Positions 35,401 through 45,376 of a stretch of 64,000 nt of DNA are shown here, piece after piece. Position 1 is the first letter of the stretch, and every line of letters starts with the position of its first letter. Source of the DNA: Trichobilharzia regenti (taxonomy: Eukaryota > Platyhelminthes > Trematoda > Strigeidida > Schistosomatidae); the NCBI GenBank assembly GCA_944472135.2, contig OX235262.1:63922887-63986886 (forward strand), read 5' to 3'. The notes under the pieces are model-generated. The model was given only the letters and a program-made list of their open reading frames with translations. It was not told the origin of the DNA and did not search any database. Position numbers and translations under genes: made by a program.

Positions 35401-36218
35401 CGTGATTACTTCTGAAGTTGTTTCGAGTCTTCTACATCCGTGAATAAATTGATTGATGTTAAGGACAGCAGATGGGTCGTATACGCCGGGGAGGCTAGGC
35501 TATTGCTGAGAATGACATGCACACGGAGATAAGGATTAGCTGTGGAATCAGTGACTGAGAATGAATGTTTCTATTTAGGCTGTGGTCCCACACGCCGGAG
35601 AGCAAGAGTGTAGACGACTGAAGATTGCATACGTCACCGTTACTAGAACTGAGGCAGAATGAGTGACAAGCGATCCCAGTGGTAATTGGTAGTGAATAGA
35701 TAAGAGGATGTGCGTAGAGTACCATGAGGTGCTGCTATGGTTACGTTGCTTTCAGCAAGAGTCATTCTAGCAGGTGGCGATTGTGTTGCAAGATGTCAAG
35801 AGGATGTCTTTAACTGGAAGGCGTAGGTCGTCGATGAGTGAGATTGTGCTGTGGGTATTTCTGTGGTGTGCTGGCTTTGCTGTTTGTTTTCCATTTCAGC
35901 TTTGTTCGTGTGGCCCAGGTTTCCGCACCGGCATCCAAGTCAACGTGTATTGGCCGTGATGGAAAAAAAGATGGATCCCGTTTTTGCCGAGGAGTGTCAA
36001 TGTAGTTGAAGATTGAACGATCAATTCATGGTTGTTTGCTCAAACCCAACTCCATATTTTTCGCGGGAGTCACCGATACTGAGGCCATCGTCACATCGTT
36101 CTCTGTCCGTTGGAAGACAGAGAAAAACTATCAGAAATTTTGTGTACAAAAACCCAATGGTTAGCTCTGTATTGGCGCAAGAATAAGTGATTACTGAGTC
36201 ACCAATTGGCCTTCTGGT
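35010..36218. repeat. Inverted repeat arm 1 (copy A), near-identical to 38161-39369
   Basis: Positions in the two arms add up to 74379 throughout, so there is no indel over about 1.2 kb. All compared stretches are identical, including the LTR. The inner end is sharp: after TTCTGGT at 36218 and before ACCAGAA at 38161 the sequences differ. Confidence 0.9.
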
Positions 36219-36293
36219 ATTTCGTGTTAATTGTCATGCATAGTTTCAGAAAGTCTTCCAAAGACAGCGTGAGATCCGGTTTAGTAAAACCTG
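35995..36293 (+). repeat. 3' LTR of copy A
   Basis: It starts TGTCAATGTAGTTGAAG after a purine-rich GGAAAAAAAGATGGA stretch (possible polypurine tract, 35961-35975) and ends near CCTGGACA at about 36292. Confidence 0.7.
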
Positions 36294-36639
36294 GACATTT
36301 GTGTATGTTTTTATTGAAACCCGTCGCTTCATTCATACTGGTGCATTTGGCAGTATCCTCTTGTGATACCGCTATATCTGCAGAGGTAAGCTGCCTTGAA
36401 GCTACATTCTGCAATTGGAGAACCCACTCTAACTTTCGAAGGGAAATATGTCTGTCTGAGGGTAGGTTCACATAGTCTCTTTCTGCTGAAGTGGCAGCAC
36501 TCATCATAGACATGGCTCCATTCAAGCATCACGACCAACTGGTGGATGTCTGCAAACGATGAGTGCCAGACCGTACCACTCGACTTTTTGTCGATGTAGT
36601 CACCTACGTCGGTCAAAGCTTGTCACTGTTTAAGAAGAC

Positions 36640-37061
36640 AATAGTCTGGTCAAATTTTACAGCAGACTGCCAACAAGTGCCCCAAGCCTAACTGCACGTC
36701 GAACGACTTCCCGTGTATAGCCAACATGGTTACGCATCACGTCACAACAACCCGTGACAACCAAAAGGTGGTGAATAGCCCCCGACAATCTACAACTATC
36801 CAAAGCCGAATCTGACCACATGGTCGATTTTGGTGTTATTCGGCCATCAAGTAGCCCATGGGCAATCCCATTTCTCATGGAACCGAAAATGATAACAGCG
36901 ACTGGCAACCCACCGGTGATTACAGACGACTGAACATCAAGTTAACCCCAGATCAGCATCCACTCTGGCATGTACAAGGCTTCAAGGCAATCTTATTTGG
37001 TGCGATAATTTTTTCGGAAATACAAATGGTTAAAACATAAGACCAAGTTTTGATGTTGCCA
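36640..37061 (+). mobile_element. Ty3/gypsy reverse transcriptase fragment, part 1
   Basis: Plus-strand frames read APDNLQLSKAESDHMVDFG, then VIRPSSSPWAIPF and, after frame changes, DWQPTGDYRRLN and LPEDF. These are the N-terminal RT blocks of Ty3/gypsy elements (…GIIRPSSSPW…WRPCGDYRRLN…). The fragment is decayed and interrupted by a SINE. Confidence 0.7.
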
Positions 37062-37258
37062 GAAGATTTTTTATTTTTTATTACAGCTTGATTCCACACT
37101 GTGTTTTTTGGTACAAGTATGGAATTTTCAGCTTGCGATATCGGTAGCCCAAATTTCGCTGGCCAACCACTGATATCAGGTGTGCGTCGGCAGGAGATCG
37201 AACCCCAGACCATATGTATGGTCGGCGAGAGTCCTAATCATTGTGCCACCGACGCACA
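37062..37258 (-). mobile_element. tRNA-derived SINE, copy 2 of 3, inserted in the gypsy fragment
   Basis: The complete head on the minus strand has GGTGGCACAATGATTAGGAC, then a mutated B box. The body and A-rich tail (TTTTTTATTTTTTATTAC on the plus strand at 37065-37084) match copies 1 and 3. It splits the gypsy RT between the LPEDF and FGLWNAAQT blocks. Confidence 0.8.
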
Positions 37259-37490
37259 AAGCGCGTGTCGGAGGTGGGATATTCCCAGAAAAATACTCCA
37301 GACGCTTTTCGGAATTCTCGAATTCCCTCCATCTATGTTCGGTCTCTGGAATGCAGCACAAACGCTTCAACAATTCACTGACGAAGTATTCCGCGGTCTG
37401 GAATTTGTAAACACGCAATTAAAACACCGTCTCGTTTCCAGTATAAGTAAGGACCTAGAATGCGACTTAGTTGGTCTGCATCCGTAGGCT
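37259..37490 (+). mobile_element. Ty3/gypsy reverse transcriptase fragment, part 2
   Basis: It reads FGILEFPPSMFGLWNAAQT, then LQQFTDEVFRGLEFV, the block just upstream of the YIDD box in gypsy RT. The YIDD box itself is not found; similarity stops near 37420. Confidence 0.7.
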
Positions 37491-38160
37491 CGAGATCGCT
37501 ATTAGTTGGTTTCAGCTGGAAGTCTGGTTGCAACTTAGTGACTGTTAAGTATAGGCAAATATGGAACTCCTTCCCAAATGAAGTTAAAACCAGCACAACA
37601 ATAAGACGATTCACCTGAATACTAAATAAACAGTCTTGACACAGACTGATACCAGCTGAAAATTCGTGATATTGTTTCTATACCCTTTGCCTAACGTGCA
37701 TAAACAGGTTTCATCAGTCAACATATCAACTGCAACAGACAGCATTATCATACATATTTGATGTAATCAACGTTGACATAATCCTGTTTTAAATTCATCA
37801 GGAGATCTGACTACCTTGCCTAGCAAGCGTCATCTCAAAATACACATAATCCTTGATACAAAACTGGAGTAGAATACATAGCATAAGATAACCACAACGA
37901 GAGTTGCACCAAATTTATATGAACTACTCCTTACGCAACCACATCATCTTCCCCAACTGAGAAAAATCTGTCAGCCTCATCTATCATAATTTTTCAGGCA
38001 TTCAACTCTATTTAACCTCAGCTGTTGACAGCCAAACTAAACAAATATAATGGCAAATATCCCTGACAATATTGATGTAAATGTCCAGGTCTAAAAACGC
38101 TGTACTTCACACTGACACTGCAGGAGATTCAAGAATTATGATAAAAAACTTAAGCAAATA
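37491..38160. other. Spacer of the inverted repeat, nothing recognised
   Basis: About 670 bp of AT-rich sequence without a recognisable gene or repeat. Confidence 0.4.
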
Positions 38161-38384
38161 ACCAGAAGGCCAATTGGTGACTCAGTAATCACTTATTCTT
38201 GCGCCAATACAGAGCTAACCATTGGGTTTTTGTACACAAAATTTCTGATAGTTTTTCTCTGTCTTCCAACGGACAGAGAACGATGTGACGATGGCCTCAG
38301 TATCGGTGACTCCCGCGAAAAATATGGAGTTGGGTTTGAGCAAACAACCATGAATTGATCGTTCAATCTTCAACTACATTGACA
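38161..38384 (-). repeat. 3' LTR of copy B, truncated
   Basis: It begins (minus strand) TGTCAATGTAG at 38384 and is identical to 35995-36218; the last about 75 bp are missing. Confidence 0.8.
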
Positions 38385-39059
38385 CTCCTCGGCAAAAACG
38401 GGATCCATCTTTTTTTCCATCACGGCCAATACACGTTGACTTGGATGCCGGTGCGGAAACCTGGGCCACACGAACAAAGCTGAAATGGAAAACAAACAGC
38501 AAAGCCAGCACACCACAGAAATACCCACAGCACAATCTCACTCATCGACGACCTACGCCTTCCAGTTAAAGACATCCTCTTGACATCTTGCAACACAATC
38601 GCCACCTGCTAGAATGACTCTTGCTGAAAGCAACGTAACCATAGCAGCACCTCATGGTACTCTACGCACATCCTCTTATCTATTCACTACCAATTACCAC
38701 TGGGATCGCTTGTCACTCATTCTGCCTCAGTTCTAGTAACGGTGACGTATGCAATCTTCAGTCGTCTACACTCTTGCTCTCCGGCGTGTGGGACCACAGC
38801 CTAAATAGAAACATTCATTCTCAGTCACTGATTCCACAGCTAATCCTTATCTCCGTGTGCATGTCATTCTCAGCAATAGCCTAGCCTCCCCGGCGTATAC
38901 GACCCATCTGCTGTCCTTAACATCAATCAATTTATTCACGGATGTAGAAGACTCGAAACAACTTCAGAAGTAATCACGACGAAAATTTTAACAAAATTAT
39001 GCAAAACAATAAGATACGAAAACAACAAGTAAAAACAGTGAATCCAAAAACACCAATTG

Positions 39060-39463
39060 ATATGACACACCACACGTATATACAAACAGTACACATAACC
39101 TCGTAGATCATTTGTTGGTGTAATTCCTTTGAAGAATTGCAGGATTCACACCAGTACGCCTGCAACTCTTCTCAGGTTGACGATTGTAAGTTGAAGAATG
39201 TCCGGACACAAACAAGATTAACCAACAATTACATTAATTGGAACCCACTCAATTACTTAACACAAACATATGTACAATCAATACATCAAATGTTATGGAC
39301 TCTGCCTTGGCGAGCTACTCTTGAAGAATTGTAGGCCTTACAGCAGTACGCCTACAACCCTTCTCAGGTTCACGATCCTAGTGAAACACGCCTTGACACG
39401 AAGAAAATTAACCAACAGATAGATGTGAGATGAAAGCAATTCTGTACATATATTGTGAACATG
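39060..39463 (-). repeat. 192-bp tandem units of copy B
   Basis: AGTACGCCTACAA-type words at 39153 and 39345 are 192 bp apart. A third unit is split by the RTE-B insertion and ends at 43404. Confidence 0.8.
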
Positions 39464-39464
39464 A
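39458..39464. repeat. TSD of full-length RTE-B, left (AACATGA)
   Basis: AACATGA recurs at 43317-43323 directly after the AAT tail of the element. Removing the element restores the 192-bp tandem unit. Confidence 0.8.
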
Positions 39465-39945
39465 TCCCCTGCGCGCTTTTCGACTACAGCGGTCCATTTC
39501 CCTAATTCTATAACAACTGTCGTTTCTGTAAAGTTTCATGCCAAGTGTTTGTTGAAACTATTACAATTATTTACCTTTCGAACACTGAATCCGAGGATAA
39601 ATCTTATTGACAGATAATACCTATAAATAACTATTTGGATTTGTGAAATTTTTAAACGTAAAGACATCTATAATTGTGTATATTGTTGGATTTAGATGTT
39701 CAAGTTGTTCCAAGATAATGAGTTGTATGGTTGAGATATCATTTTAGTTAACTGTGCTGAACTGTGTTGCATGTTGTTGTATTGTGTCGTTGTTGTCGCT
39801 TTTTGCCCTTTTTGCTGTGAACTGTTTTGCTTATGCTGGTGTTGTTCTCATTGTTTTGTCCATTATTTTACGATTTTAAGGGGAGTAACCCAACAGGTCA
39901 CTTCTCTCTCAACTTTATCTTAATGTAACCATTCCTTTCTCAGGC

Positions 39946-41631
39946 GTGAGGCTAGCAACCCCACCTTGTGAACAAAACTGCTACAGAAACTTCAGTACGA
40001 TGAACCTCTTTGCACCGAAAGAAAAAGTCTGTGTGGGGACATGGAACGTCCGCACTATGTACAAGACAGGGAAAGCTGCCCAGATCGCAAACGTGATGAA
40101 AACATACGGAATCCAAGTACTGGAAATATATGAGAGCAGATGGAATGGGAGTGGACTCACCAAATTGCCAACGGGTGAGTCAGTGATCTACTCCGGTCAC
40201 CCAGAAGATGACCACACGCACACCGAGGGCGTGGCTATCATGATGTCACCAACGGCAACGAAAGCCCTGATGCCATGGGAAGCGATCTGGTCCAGGATAA
40301 TGACCGCCAGATTCAACTCCAAAGGAAGGAAAGTGTCAATCATACAATGTTATGCACCCACAAACAACGCAGACCTCGAAAAGAAAGAAGAATTCTACAG
40401 GCAACTACAGGCAACAATGGACAATACTCCAGCTGGTGACATGAAAATACTAATGGGAGACATGAACGCCAAACTGGGACCAGACAACACAGGAAGGGAA
40501 CTCATCATGGGTAGAGAAGCTCTAGGAGAAATGAATGAAAACGGAGAACTCTTCGCCGACTTCTGCGCCTTCAACGAACTGGTGATTGGTGGCAGTGTAT
40601 ACAAGCACAAAGATATCCACAAGGCTACATGGGTGTCACCAGACGGGAGAACCAAAAACCAAATTGACTTCATCTCAATCTCAAGGAAGTGGAGGCGCAG
40701 CCTACTGGACACAAAAGCAAGAAGAGGAGCAGTCGTTGACTCAGACCACTATCTCGTACAAGGGACAATCCAAATCAGATTAAAAGCTTTCAGGGAAACA
40801 GGAGCTGCAGACAGACCACAAGCCAAGTTCAACACTCAGAAGCTGAAGGACCAGGCTACAAAGGACATCTTCATTGCAAACATAAGGGAAAAAGCCGAGA
40901 CAAAAATCAACACCAGCGAGGAGGTCGGCGTCGAAAAGCACTGGAACAACTTGAAAACGGTGTGGAGTCAAACCTGCATGGACGTTCTAGGCAGAAAGAA
41001 GAGACAGGATAAACAGTGGCTCACTACGGACACTTGGAAACTAATAGAAGAGAGAAGGACAGTGAAACAAAAGATTTTCCAGTGCACTGACGAGCAACAA
41101 AAACAGGAGCTGAATGCAAGCTACAATACACTGAACAAAAGAGTGAAGAAGAGTGCCATGGAAGACAGAAGAAAATATTATGAAACCATGGCAAGTGAAG
41201 CGGAACAGGCTGCAGGCAAAGGAGACCTCGCCACACTCTACCAAACAACTAGGCACATATCGGGCAAAGGTTTGACACAGATTAGGCCAGTGAAGGACGA
41301 CAATGGAAAGTCAATCACCAAAGAGGTGGAACAGAGAAAACACTGGGCTGAACACTTCAAAAGACTTCTAAATCGTCCGCCACCTACAACACGGCCAACA
41401 ATACCAACAACGGAAGCAGAACTGCCAGTGAACATTGACCCCCCGACGAAATCAGAAGTCCTGAATGCAATCAAGATGCTAAAAGCTGGAAAAGCAGCAG
41501 GACCGGATGGAATCTCAGCAGAAGCTTTGAAAATAGACCCAGAGACAACAGCGGACTTGATGACACCACTGCTGGAGAAGGTGTGGAAAGAGGGCAAAGT
41601 ACCCCAGGGAGGAAGAACGGATATTTATTGA
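39946..41631 (+). pseudogene. RTE-B endonuclease and start of RT
   Basis: 561 codons. The endonuclease has TWNVRTMYKTGK, a SRWNGSG block, QCYAPTNNAD, GDMNAKLG, DGRTKNQIDFI and DSDHYLV, so its active-site residues are kept. In place of the conserved Glu before SRWNG the sequence reads IYESRWNG, so the Glu is present. The RT begins with AGKAAGPDGISAE. The frame is lost near 41600 in the KVPQGGRTDIY stretch, and the reading continues in another frame from about 41610 (LLKLPKKGDL). Confidence 0.85.
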
Positions 41632-41893
41632 AACTACCAAAGAAAGGAGACTTAAGTCAATGTAAAAACTGGCGTGGAATTATGCTTCTGTCCATTCCAA
41701 GCAAAATAATAAGTCGCATCATCCTGGAGAGAATCAAACAAGCCCTAGATGAAAAACTTCGACCGGAACAGGCCGGATTCAGGAGAAACAAATCATGTAT
41801 TAATCAAATCGTCACTCTACGGATCATCATTGAACAAAGCTTGGAATGGCAGTCACCTCTCTATCTCAAATTCATCAACTTTGAAAAGGCTTT
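41583..41893 (+). pseudogene. RTE-B reverse transcriptase, middle part in shifted frame
   Basis: It reads LPKKGDLSQCKNWRGIMLLS, RPEQAGFRRNKSCINQIVTL and ends KFINFEKA, just before the catalytic FDSVD. The 291-bp insertion starts here. Confidence 0.85.
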
Positions 41894-42184
41894 AGGGGTT
41901 TGACGGAATTATCTTACACAGCCTCTAAATTATTCTCGCGCACCGAAAACAAAGAATTAGCCAATAATTGATCGTCCAAACTTCGGATATATTTCGGGAC
42001 CAAAACAAGCCTTCAGACGAACGCTTAGCTAGCTAGTGATCGTTCACGTGACACGACGGGGTACCAAATGGCGGGGATGCTTGACCGGAAGCCTTCAGGT
42101 AAACAAGTCGACTTAAACAGTGGTGGTCAGCATCCAATGAGTGATTGCTGTGGTCAATAATTTTGGGGAATTATTTCCCGCTAC
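41894..42184. mobile_element. MITE-like 291-bp insertion in the RTE-B RT gene
   Basis: The RT sequence AAGGC(T/C)TT is present on both sides (41886-41893 and 42185-42192), consistent with an 8-bp TSD. The insert has no coding capacity. Its ends TAGGGGTTTGA and TTTCCCGCTA form a short imperfect terminal inverted repeat (TAGGGG/TAGCGGG). An 8-bp TSD and TAG-type ends fit a hAT-type MITE. Confidence 0.55.
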
Positions 42185-43290
42185 AAGGCCTTCGACAGCG
42201 TCGATCGAGAGGTCATTTGGAAACTACTTCGCTACTATGGAGTCCCATTGATAATTATACATCTCATCCAACAGCTATGCGACAATGCTGCATGCCAAGT
42301 AATCCACAACGGGAAACTTATGGAAGCCTTCGAAGTGAGGACGGGAGTGAGGCTAGGCTGCCTACTAGCAACAATGATCTTCCTGATTGCAGTAGGTTGG
42401 ATAATGCGACAGACAACGGCAGGCAGAGAGGAAACAGGCATAAAATGGACTCACACAAAAGACTTGGAGAATTTGGAGTTCGCCGATGATGTATGTCTGA
42501 TTTCCCACAAACTGGAAGATATGCAAGTAAAGAGCAAAAAGTTGGCAGAAGAGGCATCAAAGATAGGACTCCAAGTAAGCACAGAGAAAACATAAGTGAT
42601 GAAGATTCCTGGTCAACACCAACAACAACAACGACAACAATCAGCATAAATGGGAGAAACCTGAAAGAAACAACCTCCTTTACCTACCTGGGAAGCATCG
42701 TTTCAACTACAGGCAGACGGAACTGACAAGGATATCAAAGCCAGAATCGGAAAAGCAAGACAGGCTTTCATTACTCTCAAGTCTGTGTGGAGGTCAACAT
42801 CACTCTGCATCAAAAATAAGATCCGGATTTTCAACTCTAATGTGAAGTCAGTGCTACTTTACGGATCAGAGACTTGCACTGCGCCTCATAAAGAGCATCT
42901 CACACAAACTACAGACCTTCATTAACAGTTGTCTTCACACTCAATACTCAAGATCAGATGGCTGGCCAGAAAAGATCAGCAACAGGTATCTCTGGCAATG
43001 AGCGAACCAACCCAGCAGGAACCGATTGTGAAACAAATAGTCAGGAAGAAATGGAGATGGATTGGCCATACACTGAGGAAACAAACCATCAAGTGACATC
43101 ACTAGACAAGCCCTCGAGTGGAACCCGAAAGGGAAGCGGCGAGTTGGTCGTCGGTGCAAGGGTGACTTGGAGGAGGTCATGTGAAGAGGAGATGAAAGCA
43201 TGTGGACAGACATGGAGCGGAGTGAAAAAGTTGGCAGAAAACAGAAGGCAATGGAGGTGCACAGCTGAAACCAAATGTTCCTCTAGGAAC
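42185..43290 (+). pseudogene. RTE-B reverse transcriptase C-terminal part, several frames
   Basis: It resumes with KAFDSVDREVIWKLLRYYGV, then NLEFADDVCLISHKLEDM (FADD near 42480-42491). After a stop near 42594 come [14 protein letters not shown], a [12 protein letters not shown] segment and [10 protein letters not shown]. Frame changes near 42720 and 42900 complete the inactivation. Confidence 0.85.
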
Positions 43291-43316
43291 TAAAGGATAC
43301 AATAATAATAATAAAT

Positions 43317-43323
43317 AACATGA
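43317..43323. repeat. TSD of full-length RTE-B, right (AACATGA)
   Basis: It is identical to 39458-39464. Confidence 0.8.
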
Positions 43324-43937
43324 AAATATTTACAAAATAACACACCAAGTACGATGAACTGCACTTCAACGTACTACTCTTGGGGAATTGTAGGCCTTAC
43401 AGCAGTACGCCTACAACCCTTCTCAGGTTGACGCTCCGGGTTGGAAAATCATCGCAGAGTTCATTTGCTGACCTCCTTCTATCATCTATATCCCCGACTC
43501 TGAACGGTAACACGCCTATGTCGTCGTATCGTGGAGCGTAGATGACTAACAAACACACGACGTATCTGACCAACCAAGCGTAGGCACAGATCAATTTACA
43601 CCAACGACAATATCATTCAAATAGTAACTTGAAACTTGAAAAACCTTTATTAGTGCAGGTCAGTTTAACCATCACACTCTCATGCACAGCTGTCTTGTTC
43701 TCATTAAACTGACCATTGACTTTCTTCTTTTCAAACTAGCATAATCACAGCACAAGACACATGACTTCATGGACGTCCCTTTCATTGTGGATGACAACAC
43801 CAACGACGACTGATTGATACCAGTTGATGAACTTACCGGTACATCAGAAGCTACTGTTGTTCAACCTTTAGAAGGTTGTCTAACCGTAGGATGACCTCCA
43901 CTGCTATCTTTTATAATAAGCTCCTGTTTAGCACTAG

Positions 43938-44258
43938 TGTCAGTCACGTCTCGTAAACCGTTAATGCCCAGCTCTTGCTACGCTCGGGCCCGCGCTAATC
44001 CTTGCAGTTTTTCAGAAACGCTTAGTAATAACGGACGCAATAACCAAAAGACCGATTGGCCGCTCAAGAATTCTTTATTGTAACACCAACAAAGAAAAAA
44101 TAATACCTCTGAGGTTTCTGACGGTTTATTGGTGACTTCTTTCTGAACAGCGACCGATGAGACGATGACTGTCGTATTGATGCCTCCGCGAAAATTGGGG
44201 AAGTTGGTTTTGAGCAAACAACAATGAATTGATCGTTCAATCTTCAATTACGTTGACA
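43938..44258 (-). repeat. 3' LTR of copy C
   Basis: It begins TGTCAACGTAATTGAAG (minus strand) and ends GTGACTGACA. It lacks about 40 bp relative to the 5' LTR. Confidence 0.75.
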
Positions 44259-44934
44259 CCCACCGGCAAAATACGGATCCATCCCTTTTTTCTTCATGAC
44301 CAATACACGTTGACTTGGATGCCATTGCGAGAACCGAGAACAGAAAAGCCAACACACCACAAGCATACTCACAGCACAATCTCACATATCAACGACGACC
44401 TGCGCCTTCCAGTTAAAGACATCCTCTTGACATCTTGCAACACAATCGCCACCTGCTAGAATGACTCTTGCAGAATGCAACGTGACCATGGCAGTACCTC
44501 ACGATACTCTACTCTCATCCTCTTATCTACTCACTACCAATTACCACTGGGATCGCTTGTCACCCATTCTGCCTCAGTTCTAGTAACGATGACGTATGCG
44601 AGCCCCAGTCGTTTACACTCTTTCTCCCCGGTGTGTTGGACCTCAGCTAACAATTATCTCCGTGTGCATTTCATTCTCAGCAATAGCCCAGCCTCCCCGG
44701 CGTATACGACCCATCTGCTGTCCTTAACATCAATCAATTTATTCACGGATGTAGAAGACTCGAAACAACTTCAGAAGTAATCACGACGAAAATTTTAACA
44801 AAATTATGCAATAACAACAAGGTACGAAAACAACGAGTAAACACAATGAATCCAAAAACACCAATTGATATGACACACCACACGTATATACAAACAGTAC
44901 ACACAAACTCGCAGTTCATGTCTTGATGGAATTC

Positions 44935-45376
44935 CTTTGAAGAATCGCAGGACTTACACCAGTACGCCTACAACCCTTCACAGGTTGACGATTGTAAGTT
45001 GAAGAATGTCCGGACACAAACAAGATTAACCAACAATTACAATAATTGGAACTCACACAACTATTTAACACAAACATATGTACAATCAATACATCATATG
45101 TTGTGGATTCTGGCTCGACAAACTACCCTTGAAGAATTGTAGGCCTTACACCAGTACGCCTACATTCCTTCTCAGGTTGACGATTGTAGTGGAATGTCCG
45201 GACACAAACAGAATTACCAACAGCTAGATGATAAATGATACCAATTCAGTATATACAATATGAACATATGTACAAAATCACACACCAAGGACATTGGACT
45301 GCTCATTGATGCGCTACCCTTTGAAGAATTGTAGGACTTACAGCAGTACGCCTACAACCCCTCTCAGGTTGACGCT
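44935..45376 (-). repeat. Three 192-bp tandem units of copy C
   Basis: AGTACGCCTACA words start at 44961, 45153 and 45345, exactly 192 bp apart. The units lie downstream of the gag-like gene. Function is unknown. Confidence 0.85.

Larger units (their letters stand above)
32611..36293 (+). mobile_element. BEL/Pao-like LTR element without pol, copy A
   Basis: LTR (32611-32918), internal region with a broken gag-like ORF (about 33190-35010), two 192-bp tandem repeat units, and a second LTR (35995 to about 36293). LTRs begin TGTC and end near TGACA or CCTGGACA. No protease, RT or integrase motif is seen in any frame. The same structure occurs as copy B (minus, 38161-51350, interrupted) and copy C (minus, 43938-47836). 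BEL/Pao assignment rests on the gag-like domain. Confidence 0.7.
39465..43316 (+). mobile_element. Full-length RTE-B retrotransposon with TSD, defective
   Basis: A 3852-bp copy bounded by AACATGA duplications, with a 481-bp leader, an endonuclease-RT reading 39946 to about 43290, and a terminal AATAATAATAATAAAT tail. It is inactivated by a frameshift near 41600, a 291-bp insertion (41894-42184), a stop near 42594 and further frame changes. It serves as the reference for the 3' copies at 1-355, 8336-9095, 19487-20155 and 59633-59898. Confidence 0.88.

Noticed and set aside
35774..35959. Conserved small protein genes duplicated at 35774-35959 and 38420-38605 (and 35495-35725, 38654-38884)
   Set aside because: They are conserved only because the whole DNA is an inverted repeat of a BEL-like element; both strands are equally open and no motif is seen.
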